In this document: positions 1 through 11,700 of the stretch, in pieces
Layout: each line of letters begins with the position of its first letter
Position numbering within the stretch: the first letter of the stretch is position 1
Source of the DNA: Zantedeschia hybrid cultivar
Taxonomy: Eukaryota > Streptophyta > Magnoliopsida > Alismatales > Araceae
NCBI GenBank assembly: GCA_030544215.1
Contig: JARZZO010000008.1
Location: forward strand, 28,559,614-28,623,613
Length of the DNA stretch: 64,000 nucleotides
Direction of reading: 5' to 3'
Notes under the pieces: model-generated
The model's database searches: none
What the model saw: the letters and a program-made list of their open reading frames with translations, nothing else
What the model was told of the DNA's origin: nothing
Position numbers and translations under genes: made by a program

Positions 1-1338
1 TCGAGAGACATCCACCAGATGTCTCTACCCGTCATGCCACCTCGACTCTAGTGCTCAGGGCGGGAATTTTGAATTTTTTGGCACCATTCAAATGCCTCGG
101 ACTTCATGTGGGCTCGGTTAGTCACACGGACCGCTTTGTCCCGACCACGCCAATGGTTCCATAAGCTAGAGCTAGCCCAACTGCTGCCCAGGCATTGGCT
201 CGGACCCTCGAAACCAATGCAAGTGCTCTATATGCCTCTACTCCTGACGCGTTGATTACCCAACTATCCTGGGAGTAGGGGGTCAAGTGAGAGGGAGATT
301 CGTAATGGGCCTTGACTAGCCCTATTCAGCACAACGGCCCAGGCCAAAGTCATGACGAATCGACTCATATGGCTCAGTTGGCTCAGGTGATAGGGACTCA
401 CTAAAAGGGAAAGGAATGCATGTGAATAGTCCAATATTGACTGCTTCAAAAACTCTCACCAACTTCCCTCTTATATGGGGGGGGCTCCCACGTCAAATCA
501 AGGTAAGCAATCATATCCTTCCTCTAGCCTATCTTCTTTTGCCACGTGCTTTGCATTGACTTGAGTGTGGGAGGGGTCCTCCGAGAAGCTAAATCCTAGG
601 CCCCAGCTAACATCGAGTGCTTCAGGATCCAAGGTCTCTCCAGCCTGACTCTGCCTTGTCTGCCTGCCTTTCGGTCTGAGCCCCTCTCGTCCACGTCCGA
701 TCGGTAGCGCCTAGGCAGCGTCAAATATACTTTCAACAAAATTGGGACAAAATTTATAACTGTTTGAAGGATATTCTGACAATATGCATCCCGTGATCAT
801 ATATATATAAGAGTCGAAAGAAAATGTTAACTAGGTGTACCCAAGGGGACAGGAAGCTAATGCCGATACAAACAGATGGGACGAGTAAGCCAATGAACAA
901 AAGGACAAAAAGATTGTAAGCCGATGAAATTGAATTGTATTTATCTCAAGTTTCATTTGTGCTATAAAATGAAGGGCAAGTTATTTTCATAGTATGGATG
1001 CAAAGGTCATAGAGATTTATCCTAAAACAAAATTGTAGCGATAAATTGTACTTCAAACACTTCTATGAGCATAAACTAGGGAACTATTTTTGTTCGTACC
1101 ATTTTTCGCCTTTTTCCTGGACTATATGGGGGTGAAACTCCTAGTACACATATGGACAATTTGCAAAAGAATTTTGGATCTTAGGTTCATGTAAAGTAAC
1201 TTGACACTGTCTTGTTCGAGAAAAATCATGGCATTGTACCATTACCTTGTAGGCATTTCACATGTTCTAAATTTTCAGTTTGTCATATACCTTTCATATC
1301 AACTCCTATCAATGCTGTTGATCCTTGTCAGACATGTC
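1..1338. other. Intergenic DNA, no gene recognised
   Basis: No open frame here has recognisable protein features. The first 720 bases have higher GC and a patchwork look, like decayed repeat DNA. After about 720 the sequence becomes AT-rich. I see no termini or duplications that would define an element. Confidence 0.5.
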
Positions 1339-1346
1339 ATATGTGA

Positions 1347-1760
1347 CGGTGGCGGATATAGAAATTTTGTCCAGTGGGATCACTTGGATTATTACTAAAT
1401 TTATCGATATTTTATTTTTGTTATATTAATAATATAAAAATAAAAAATAAAAATAAATATATTTTAATCATTATAAAAATGATATACTTCAATAAAAATA
1501 GTTCATTTTGTTACGAGGAATTTTTTCTTTCAGATGCACTCAACGAATTTTTTATTAAATCATAAATATAAATCATAATAGTATGTAAAAGATCTAGTAG
1601 AACTGAGTTCCGAGTGAGACTAGGTCATCTAAAAAATTCAGTAAGATCACCTTAAACCTAAATTTGAAACTTATCTTATTAAATTAAGTTTCTTATAATA
1701 AAATTTTAAAATTTCAGTGGGGTCCTGAGACCCCACTAAAATATGCTGAGTCCGCCACTT
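1347..1760. mobile_element. hAT-type MITE
   Basis: A 414-bp non-coding AT-rich element with short terminal inverted repeats, CGGTGGCGGA at the left and TCCGCCACTT at the right. It is flanked by a perfect 8-bp direct repeat, ATATGTGA, at 1339-1346 and 1761-1768. An 8-bp duplication and a terminus of the GTGGCGGA type are what hAT elements leave in plants. The interior holds no transposase frame, so it is non-autonomous. Confidence 0.8.
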
Positions 1761-1787
1761 ATATGTGAATCGATTGATATTTTAGAC

Positions 1788-2313
1788 GAGTAATACTTGC
1801 TGCAATGTCATGCATTGCAGTCCAACGTAGATTGCAACGCATGGCACAGCAGCTCAATCGGACGGTTGCTGTGCAGGTCTAATTTAAGGGCAGCCGGTTG
1901 GAAGCATTTTTCAATTTTTTTTATTTTTTGTCAGATTTTTTTAATGTTTTTGGAGCGTCCGATTAAAAATCCGAAAGTACATCTAGGTTACTCGGGTCGG
2001 CCCCGACCTGACTGTATATGTTTTTTCAAAAAAAAAATTAGACACAAACCTCGATTTATGTGTTAAATATTTTTTTTAAAAAAAATATACAATCGGATTG
2101 TAGCTGACCCAAGCAATCCGTATGTACTTTCGGATTTTTAATCAGACTTTCTAAAAAAAATCTGACAAAAAAACAAAAAAATTGAAAAATACTTTCAACC
2201 GACCTCCTTAAGTTAGACGGACTGCACAACAACCATCCGATCGGACGGCTGCTGTGCCATACATTGCAATCCACGTTGGATTGCAATGCATGGCATTACA
2301 GTAAGTATTACTC
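1788..2313. mobile_element. Mutator-type foldback MITE, copy 1
   Basis: A 526-bp element that begins GAGTAATACTTGCTGCAATG and ends with its near complement, finishing in GTATTACTC. The terminal inverted repeats run inward imperfectly for over 100 bp, so a single strand folds into a long hairpin. It is flanked by a perfect 9-bp duplication ATTTTAGAC at 1779-1787 and 2314-2322, the size made by Mutator-like transposases. It has no transposase. Copy 2 of the same family lies in PSS1 intron 4. It abuts the hAT MITE that ends at 1760. Confidence 0.85.
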
Positions 2314-2322
2314 ATTTTAGAC

Positions 2323-3453
2323 TTACCTATCATGGGTTCGTTGTGTTATATTCCAATAATGTATGGCTAGCTAACTTTTCAATCTAATGACCTGTACATA
2401 TTCTGTATGACTACAAAAATATAATATGTAAGCACGTTGTATGCCAGATGCAACACATTGAGTGCAAAGATCAATTTTGTATACTTGTCTTGAGGATGCT
2501 TTGAACACATCTCGGCATCTTTTGCAATGTACATTCGCACTAAATATACTCATTTTGAAAGCTTGACTGACCTTCAAATACATAACACATTTACCAGTTT
2601 CACTTTAAATATGAAACACATTTGTATGCTAACACTATTGTATGATAGAGATAAATCCAAAATTTCCAAAAGTTAACCATCATAGGACAAATTCATGGTG
2701 CTACATGTGCTAGTATCGAGCTTTCTTCCTTGGATTCTAGATTTGCCAGTTTGGGGGCACATAATTCATAGAATCCTAAGGCACTGATATGACTTCGTTG
2801 TTAGAAATAAGCATGGAAAATGTGAAATGTCATCCTTTAAACAAGTTTACCTGATGGCATTTAACATGATGTTCCTCCCTTAAAAATTTGTATGCTTGTT
2901 TTCATGCCACATGAATCATAAATAAATTGCAATTTCTTTTGATTCCTAACGGGAAGAAAATGACAATGTATCATTTTCATGGGTTACCAAAGAATAAGGT
3001 GGGTTTATATCGCTCACTTAAAAGAACTCAAAATTAAGGAAACAACTTGACTTCTTGAAAAGGTTAAAAAAACACAATTCGGTGTAACTGACCTATCCAA
3101 CATCATTTCTATCTTAGTACTTATATGTAATCAAGCAAGCAAAACTAACTTCATGGGAGCTGGTTGTATATAATTAAATAATAAATTGATCTTTTGTGGT
3201 GAGTTACGAATAAAATGTCAAAAATATAAACTTGCATGCAGTTAACTAACTTTCATGAGGTCACCTCTAATATATGTGAGCTAGTCACATCTAATCAAAG
3301 GTGAGTCCAATGTAGAGCTGGAATATTGAACAATTTTCTTAACGTGGAGATGGATAAATATCTCCACATTATAGGGGAGGCTGCAATAGTAGAATAAAAG
3401 AAGTATCAATGATAATCTATCATTAAGCATTGTTGACTGAAGATGTCCATAGT
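2323..3453. other. Intergenic DNA, nothing recognised
   Basis: AT-rich sequence without a credible coding frame, RNA gene or element boundary that I can support. Confidence 0.5.
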
Positions 3454-3456
3454 TAA

Positions 3457-3750
3457 GGATCCGTTTGGTTACATGTAAAATATAATCAGAGGGAAATGAT
3501 TTTCTAAGAAAATATATTTACAAGAAAAATAAAAACAAAATTTGTCATTTGGTGCTCATGAAAGGATTTTCAATTCTTTTGAAAAGAGTATTTCATGATA
3601 TACTATGGATGCCAAAATCATGAAAAGGAAGAGTCAACGAATTAAGTTTTCCGTTGACTTGAGTTTTACGGGTTATCAAACAAGTGACTGTGATCTATTT
3701 TTCAGAAAAGTTTCTCTTGAAGTCCATTTTACGTGAAAACAAATAGACCC
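3457..3750. mobile_element. Tourist-type (PIF/Harbinger) MITE
   Basis: A 294-bp non-coding element. The left end GGATCCGTTTGGTTACATG and the right end, read in reverse complement as GGGTCTATTTGTTTTCACG, form an imperfect inverted repeat. Both sides carry the trinucleotide TAA (3454-3456 and 3751-3753), the duplication typical of PIF/Harbinger elements. Confidence is limited because three bases are weak evidence and the inverted repeats have diverged. Confidence 0.6.
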
Positions 3751-3753
3751 TAA

Positions 3754-4648
3754 AATCAGGCCATTCTTCATCACCCTACAAGGCTTTTAGCATAGGGATG
3801 TTTTGTGTATACAAGCTATCTTAAATGTTAGCATGAAAAGGCTGCTTATATGGTTTTAGCTCAATAGAAATTCAATCATCAACGAGTGGGTGATGGAAGA
3901 TGCACTACTCATTTAAGGTGCCTATATGTATACAAATTTTAGAAATGAGATCTTCTGAACTTTCCTTCTTACACCTTTGTACGCTCTCATACGCACGAGA
4001 GTGAATACACCATCTGCCCCTGAAATGATAGGTAATAAAAATACACTTCCTTCTCATGTATCTAAGGATGCATAAAGGTGTAAAAGGAAAGATCCAGATG
4101 ATCTCGTTTTCAAATTTTATATAGTATTTTCACATATGTAGGGTTCTTTAGATTTTAGGGGTATATTTGCAAAAGCCACACTTAAAGATCTAATCTCTTT
4201 CTTGCGAACACCAGAAGCATGAAGCCCTTTGAACTCCTACAAACTTTAACCTAGAGATTTGGTCATTTGCAACATTATCTTGTTCTTCCCCTTTGTACGT
4301 ATGTACATGTCTCGGAGTTTTCAGTCCCGTTGATGTGTTTCCTTAAAGCATAGTTGGCTTGTGCATGTGTTGCATCATTCGCTTTATTAGCATCTTCCCA
4401 TGTCAGTTGTCTTCTCAGTGTGGGAGTGAGATGTTATAGACCTATACACTTAGATGCTCCATTTATTAATTAATGATAAAATTACCATTTATTAAGATAA
4501 TATAAGATAAAATTATAAGAATGATGGTTTAATTTGCTCCAAGCAATGTGAGTGCAGCACACGAGAGCCTACCACATTGACGTCTAGAGAATCTCGTACC
4601 CTCAACTTCTACTATATGCTTAAGATAATCTTACCTACAATGTGCTCA
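3754..4648. other. Intergenic DNA, nothing recognised
   Basis: Unstructured AT-rich sequence. No frame above noise and no element termini seen. Confidence 0.45.
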
Positions 4649-6035
4649 TCTATACTATACTAATAAAACAGAGTTTTTAGATGATTTTCTTCCAAAAAAA
4701 ATTATTAAATAATTTTTTGAAAAAGTCATTAATTCTTATAACCATTATGATTATTCTTTTCCTTTCTTACTCCCACACATTTTAAAGCAACTTATTAATG
4801 ATCATAACTCTCATCCCACTTATTTTAAAATCACTCATTAATGGTCATAATTATCTCTATCTCTCTTTTATATTCTTTTCTGTCAAAGAAATTATTAAAT
4901 AATTTTTAGGAGAAGTCATTAATATCCATAATCATTATGATTATTTATTTCCTCTCATCTCCGTTCATTTCGAAAGAACTCATTAATAACCATAACTTTC
5001 GCCTCCACCTATTTCAAAATAATTGATTAATAGTCATAACTCTTTCTCTCCCAACCCATTTCAAAACAACTCATTAATGGTTATATTCTCTCTCTCTCTC
5101 TCTTGGACGGACTCTGTAAAATAGGAAGCCATGAGCCCCTTAAGATGAGGAGCTTTGTTGGTAATAAAAATATTAATTTTAAATTATTTTTATTATAATA
5201 AAAATATTATAAAATAAATTAATTTTTTAAATTATATTAATATTAAATAGAAAATAATATTCCTAAATATTTGTCTTACTCTATTTTATTTAACTTATCT
5301 TATAAATTTATTTAACTCATATGTGATATATTTTTTATCGTATATTATTTGTATTTATTATTTATTATGTTAATTTTTATATGTTAATAATTGCCATATC
5401 ATATAATATGTAATATTTATAGTCACATATAATAGTTTTTAATTATAATATTTTTAATTATAACATATAATATATTGATATTTTAAGTATATTCATATAT
5501 AGGGTAAGCCACCTAACAAATAAGATAATTTGAAAATCTAAAGTTAGAAGCATATTTTCTGTATCTTTACGTGAAATCAACCTTCATCAACAGCACCCTT
5601 CATGAATGATATGTTCTTGAATAATAAATTCTTTATTACGTGAAAGTACCATGATCTTCTATTGTACTCGAATAATATTTTACCGAATTTGCACGCTGTT
5701 ATGGTTTCGTCGTAGTTCTCATCCAAAATTATGTTTATCCTTGGTTATTTATTGCATGTTACTATTTTCCTTTTTCTTTTTCGGCACTATTTTGGATCTC
5801 TTAAGATCTCTCCATTAAACTCACATAACTAACACTAATACAATTTAGCATGCGATCGAAATGTATTCCTCATGTAAAATTATCTTTATACTTAATTATT
5901 TGTTTAAGATTAAAATTTTATTAAGACGAAGTTACTTAAATCAATATAATATTTTTCTCTTAAAATTAAATTTGTTATATATTTTAAGTAATTTCACATA
6001 AATAAATACCATGCATCGCACAAGTTTAAAACTAG
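4649..6035 (+). mobile_element. Non-autonomous Helitron-like element
   Basis: A 1387-bp non-coding block. It starts TCTATACTATACTAATAAAA directly after an A and ends in CTAG directly before a T. Those are the 5' TC and 3' CTRR ends and the A-T target site of Helitrons. Just before the end lies ATGCATCGCAC, a degraded form of the short 3' hairpin seen in plant Helitrons. There are no inverted termini and no target duplication, as expected. Inside are diverged direct repeats of about 190 bp (roughly 4675-5080) rich in ATTATTAAATAATTTTT, a CT run near 5080-5100 and a very AT-rich stretch (5160-5480). Confidence 0.65.
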
Positions 6036-7730
6036 TATGAAATAACAACCATGTACCAACATCATTGAATGCTCTTCATTTGTCTCCTGAAAGGGACCTC
6101 ACATCCCCCACCCCTTGGAGTTTCTTGTACTGAACATGTACTCGGATCATCCCATGTTTCACAGTGCAATTAATCATGTACATCCATCTACCTTATTTTG
6201 TTTTGTTTATATACATAAAAGAAAATCTCAACACCATGATGAATGGTGCTGAAATATTGATTTCCAGATTGAAAAAAAAAGAAGGAATAAAGATGCCAAT
6301 GGAAGGAATATTCAAGTCTCAATCCAACCCCAAAATTTTGGACTTAATGAAGAAATTAGAAGGCAAAGCCAATCCATCCAATTGGCTTTTTCCCTCATGA
6401 AGGGCATGCTTTGTCCCTGCTGGTCACCTTCCTCCTTCCCACAATCCCACACATACCAACAAGTATAATAAAACTGAAGCAGAAACTTGGAACAGGAGCT
6501 GCACCAAAGAGGGCAAGAACATCAGCATCATGAAAAATAAAAGGAAAAAAACATCAGGAGGGAAGAAAAGCATGGCCGATGTGGACATGCCATCTACACC
6601 ACTACACCTTCTGCACTGTGGTTCACTGCGCCCAGCCAATAGAAAAGCACCAAGGGGTCTTTTGGTGCATTATGAACAGGCCGTAAATGACATTTTCTTT
6701 ATGTTTGGATTGCTGTAGATCATTTTATATTATTTTTTTATATATTTAGAATGACGTAAAATTACCGTATTTTAAAATCGATTGATCTCTAAAATCTCCC
6801 TTTAGCTAGTCTCGGGTTTCACCGTAAACCAAAATTAATGATTTTAAAATTAATAATTTTATTTTTGCTGATTTTAAAACTAATGATTTTCAAAATAAAG
6901 GTATTTAGGCATTTTACTAGCCTCTAGTAAACTTTTAGTCAGTGGCGCAGTGCACCAAGGCGCACAGGATATTGTTATGCTAAGATAACATAAAACACAA
7001 ACAACATGGAACATTAAAAAAATGTTAAATTTGAACCTTCACACAGAACAGGCAGAAGTGTAATTATCATGAAGCTTAGGGGTTAATATCTCAGGTCCCC
7101 CGGATATCCTTTTTAAATCCCCTTAGCAGTTCGAGCTCTTTGACGGCCGTCTCCTCGCTCCCGTCGGCCGGGCTTTGGTCGAAGGGTCCACCGATCGTTG
7201 AGGGGTCCACCGATCGTACGGCAAAGGGGGCCCCGGCCAGCTCGTCTTTGTGGTGCGATCTCCCCTTCGCTCTCTCTCTCTGGGTGGTCACATTTTAATT
7301 TTGAAAATTTTCGGATATCACTCCCACAATCTTTGCCCTAATTAAGGATTCTCCCGTCAAATTTGATTTTTAGTTGTAACCGCTAAAATCATAAATACCT
7401 TTATTGATGAGTGAGATCTCAGAAAAAAATTAGACTCTTCGAAATAAGGGATTTTTAGTTATTACCCCTACGATTTATCACATTCAAGGATCAATTCTTA
7501 TAATAATATTATTTATTCAATTCAATATATCTTTTTTTACTTTTTTCTAATTTGAAGAATTTAATCTTAATTTTTGAGATGTTCATCGAATAGTATTAGA
7601 ACGTGAAAAGTTATAAATAGATAACAAGATGTGAGGGGTTAATCGCTAAATGCTATGTCTATTGATCAAAGAAGATAATATCTAAAAGTTTTTAATAATA
7701 AATAAGATAAGATATGAGGCATTCCAAGGG
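6036..7730. other. Intergenic DNA upstream of PSS1
   Basis: No gene is supported. A GC-rich island at about 7100-7280, with a duplicated CACCGATCGT motif, stands out from AT-rich flanks and looks like inserted repeat debris. The direct phrase GGGGTTAAT recurs at about 7080 and 7637. The stretch from 7560 to 7730 should contain the distal PSS1 promoter. Confidence 0.4.
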
Positions 7731-7732
7731 AG

Positions 7733-7745
7733 GGATATAAATAAA
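7733..7745 (+). promoter_or_regulatory. Probable TATA box of PSS1
   Basis: GATATAAATAAAA lies upstream of a pyrimidine-rich GC-rising leader in the same orientation as the PSS1 exons. Transcription would start about 30 bases downstream, near 7770. The start site is not shown by the sequence; this is inference from position and composition. Confidence 0.45.
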
Positions 7746-7769
7746 ACTCCCTATGTTTTCTCGAAAGAT

Positions 7770-8702
7770 GAGAAAATGCTTTAATATGTGGCTTTTTCTT
7801 TCCCCCCTTTTTTGGAGTTTTCCTGCGCTGCCGCTTCCACGTGCGGGCGAGCAACAACCTTCGCTTCAGCTTCTCGCTCTCTCCTCGCAACCTCGCAAAC
7901 CCCTTCCATTCCTTCTCTTCTGCTCTCATCTCCGCCTTCCGGCAGCGCCGAGGCCGCCTCCGGCACCGGCACCAGCACCGGCACCGGCACCGGCACCGGC
8001 GCCGCCTCTAGTGTGCGCACCGCGCCCCCTCTCTCTGTTCTCCCTCTATCCACCTCTCCGTTCTCGTCATCTCCGTTTTTGCTGCTCTTCGTTTGCGATT
8101 GTTCATGAACTCCTTGGGACTGGAAACCAGTTTGTGTTCGCTGTTTTGGTGAAGTGGAGTGTTTGGGGTGCTCTACTTTGGTAGTTATGGTCTGGTTTCG
8201 TGTCTTCTTCTCGATGCGGAAGTTTCTGTAGCATCTGTGATCTCTCTTCCATGGTTTCAGTTTAATTCCTGTCGCAGGGTTTCTGGTTTTGGTGTGCGAT
8301 TTTGTGCTTTCTGTCTGCTTGGGGTTATCGCAAACTGTGGTGTGGGGCAGCGTGTGGGTGTTGCTTGGCATTTGGTTGTTGTTATTGTTGTTGTTGTTGC
8401 TGTTGCTTTGTGCTTGTTGTGGTAAACCCGCGTCTGCTACAGCATATTTTTAAAGTTTCAAATTTGAATGAGGGATTTGAGGATTAAATCTGTAGAGTAG
8501 AGGTAGACCTTGATGCAGTATTCCTTCTTTCCTTCCCTTTCTTTTTCCTTTTTGTTGATTTGTTAATCTCTATAAATCGGGTTGTCGTGGTATTCAATCT
8601 GTTCTTTGCTCTTCCACACATGTCGATGCAATTAGTTTCTGTCGGTTGGCCTAACATTCGCCTTTTTTCTTCTGTCAAGGGAACATATTGGAATCTGTGT
8701 CA
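7770..8702 (+). other. PSS1 5' leader with probable leader intron
   Basis: A CT-rich leader, typical of plant 5' UTRs, runs from about 7770 to 8110. It contains a hexanucleotide repeat of the CCGGCA type at 7960-8003. From about 8110 to 8679 the DNA turns T/G-rich, with a TTG run near 8376-8420, like an intron. A good 3' splice site (CTTCTGTCAAG) ends at 8679, so a short leader exon 8680-8702 would precede the start codon. I could not choose one donor: GTGAAG near 8149 and GTAAAC near 8421 are both possible. Short upstream ATGs exist but none is obviously conserved. Confidence 0.5.
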
Positions 8703-11700
8703 ATGGACGTGAATGAGTTACAGAAGAGGAGAACTGGATTACGAAATGATGGGAATTCCATGATGAGCGGTGCTGATGAGGATGATCCTTGGACGGCATG
8801 GGCGTACAAGCCCCGGACAATTACATTGCTGCTCCTTGGAGCGTGCTTACTGATGTAAGCCCCTGTGCTTGAATTGGTGTCGTTTATGGTTGTTTTTTTT
8901 ACCATTTTTATCACATGCTTAACTGCTACTGAATTATGCTTTTCATGATCGGTTAACTTATCCTGTAGCTGAGGCTTGGTAGGTTTTGGAACACAGAGTA
9001 ATATGACACTTTATAGCTAGTTTCTAGATGTGGAATACTCCATGTTCATTCAGATAGTGTCAACATTACTTTGTTTCTTGGTTCCTATAGAGCTTGGCAA
9101 GATTACCTTGTCCCTTGTTCCATACCAAAATCTTAGCTGATTGAGTCCATGTTATTGCCTGTATGTTTCCTTCCAGTTGGGCAAGTGGAGCACTACATCC
9201 AGAAAGTACTGCAACTAATGATCTTGTTACATCTGTGAAGAGGTATGCTGAATATCTTGGTCCTTTTGATAATTTGTTTCCTTGGTTATACAAAATTTTT
9301 TTTCTACAGGGGAATCTGGGCAATGATTTCAGTCTTTCTTGCTTATTGCCTGCTTCAAGCACCTCCAACGTAAGTTATTGCATTTGTCATGTTGTCAATT
9401 TCTTTTATTTGTTCTATTTCGGTTTCAAATAGAGTAACTCAGGAATTCGTACATGTAAAAATGTTCGTCTATAGTTTGCTGGAGTGATGCATCAATCTGA
9501 ATGGACAATGTCGAAGGATAGATTGCTTACTGTTGTGCCATAATGTTTTATACTGAAAACTCAGCCATTCATTTCGAAGAATGAATATAGATATTCCTTA
9601 TGTGCCATAAAGATCAATAAGTTGATGGTATTTCTTGTTTGATAGCATATCTACAGATGGACCTGAGGTAGTTTTAATTTTTCCTTTTGAGATGGCCTTT
9701 TATTTTATTTTATTTTGAATCTGATAGATTGCTTTTTCTTTCTAAAACTTTTATGCTTGTTTAATAATTGCAGCCTAGTTCAGTCCCAAAATGCCTTCAC
9801 TTGGTATTCTAGCAACTCCTAGACAGATTTATCCAGCAACCCTTAATAAATATAATGAATTAATATATGCATGTAACTACTAGAGATTGCTGCTGAGATG
9901 CATTTATCCAAAAATTTACTATTAGTTTTGTGCATCTACTGTTTCTAAAGATAATGATTGTGATGACACTATGTTCTCTACCATCTCTAGAACTTCACTA
10001 TCATATTGACCTAGGAATTGGTTTCTGTTACTGCTGACCCTGTTTAACCTGGTAAAAGACTAAAGAATTTGTGCTTTTATTTGTTTGTTAATATGCCTTC
10101 AGGATACTTACTAGACCACATCCAGCAATATGGCGTTTCGTCCATGGGATGGCTGTAGTTTACCTTGTTGCACTTACCTTCTTGCTTTTTCAGGTTTGTG
10201 TTGTTGCTCCCAAATTCTTTTTAATGGTGTTCCCTCTGGTGTTTTTATGCTTTCTTCATCAAATGGAACCATTTATACTTGTTCTTTTCTTCTCCTTGCT
10301 GTTTTGTCTACCTGAATCCTGATGCCTTTCACTCTGTACGTTTGGTATGTTGCACTTGATATTTCACTTCACTTGGAGTATGATTGGTCCTCATTAGACT
10401 AAATAGCTTTCTATGCAGTTAAAGGTGAGAGATAAGCAAGGCAACCAAGGCCTTGCCTCAGTCTCAGTGTTAGGCAACTGCCTAGGCATTTGAGGCGATG
10501 CCCCCACAGACCTCCTCCTAGAAAGAAAATCACCACGAAGGAGTAATGGTAGCAGGAGGAAAGCAAAGAAAATGTCCAAGGCAATGAAATATATAGTTAT
10601 ACAAACCATGAATCATGGAAGCCTAGTCTGCAGAAAATCAGCCATTTACATAGCGGGTGTCCTCGGAATTGTGGACAAAGTGGTAGACATTGTTAAGGAA
10701 GGCATTAGGTTTTGCATGAGAGAGAGAGAGAGAGAGAGAGAGAGTTGAGTGAGGCAAATTTGAGGTGGGGTGAGGTGTTGTTGGCTCACCTCACCTTGCC
10801 TTGTTGCCTAGGTGAGTGGGGCAAATACCTTTGATAACATATATTTAGACATAATTTGCACAGCTTATTATAACAAAAAGAGAGTAAGGAGAAGTTAAAG
10901 TGCTATGGCAAAGAGTTCGTATGGGTATTTCATGGCTAAAAGCATCTCGGATGAGTTTTATTTCTTCATGGTTTCTTGTGACTTGTGAGCCAGGGAATGC
11001 AGAATCGGCCGATCTTGATCCGGATCGGCCAATTCGGATTGGGATCGGCGGGTCCCAATTCGGGGACCCTATCCGATCCGGAATTCCTTATTGTGAGCAA
11101 GGTGGGACTAGGGCAATGAAGTTTTAAGAGTAATACTTGCTGCAATGCCCCCTTCAATCGCAATGGATGCATTGCAAGGGGTAAAGGGGGGAAAAAAATT
11201 TGATTTTTTTTTTTTTTTAGGTCGGCCCCGAGGTCCCCTACCTGGCCGTACAGTGCAATGCCTGATCGGGCGACCCAAAAAAATCCAAAAAATAAAAAAT
11301 CGATCCAATGAAGAGTGAAAAATGCCCTTAATGGGCCGAGCCCAATAACGGGTTTTTATTTTTTAGATTTTTTTGGGTCACCCGATCGGGTATTGCACTA
11401 TACGGCCGGGTAGGGGACCTCGGGGCCGACCTAAAAAAAAATCATTTTTTTTCTTTTTTACCCACTGCAATGCCCCCATTGCAATTGGAGGGGGCATTGC
11501 AGCAGGTATTACTCAAGTTTTAAAAGATGTATTTTGTCTCCTTTTGTTGGGTCAAGCTTTGGGTCTGTTTTGTGGTTGAGCAATCTCATCTCAGCTTTTG
11601 GTCGTTTCACCTATGTTTAGGTTTTAATAAAATCAGTGGTCTATCCCACCCTCTTCTTTAAAAAGGAAAACTTTTTATTCCTCATTTAACTGGAATTTCA

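Noticed and set aside
7091..7291. Short GC-rich open frame upstream of PSS1
   Set aside because: Only 66 codons, no conserved features, in repeat-like DNA.
7781..8371. A 196-codon minus-strand frame and overlapping plus-strand frames over the PSS1 leader
   Set aside because: They arise from the CT-rich leader and the CCGGCA repeat. Translations are low-complexity and have no domain.
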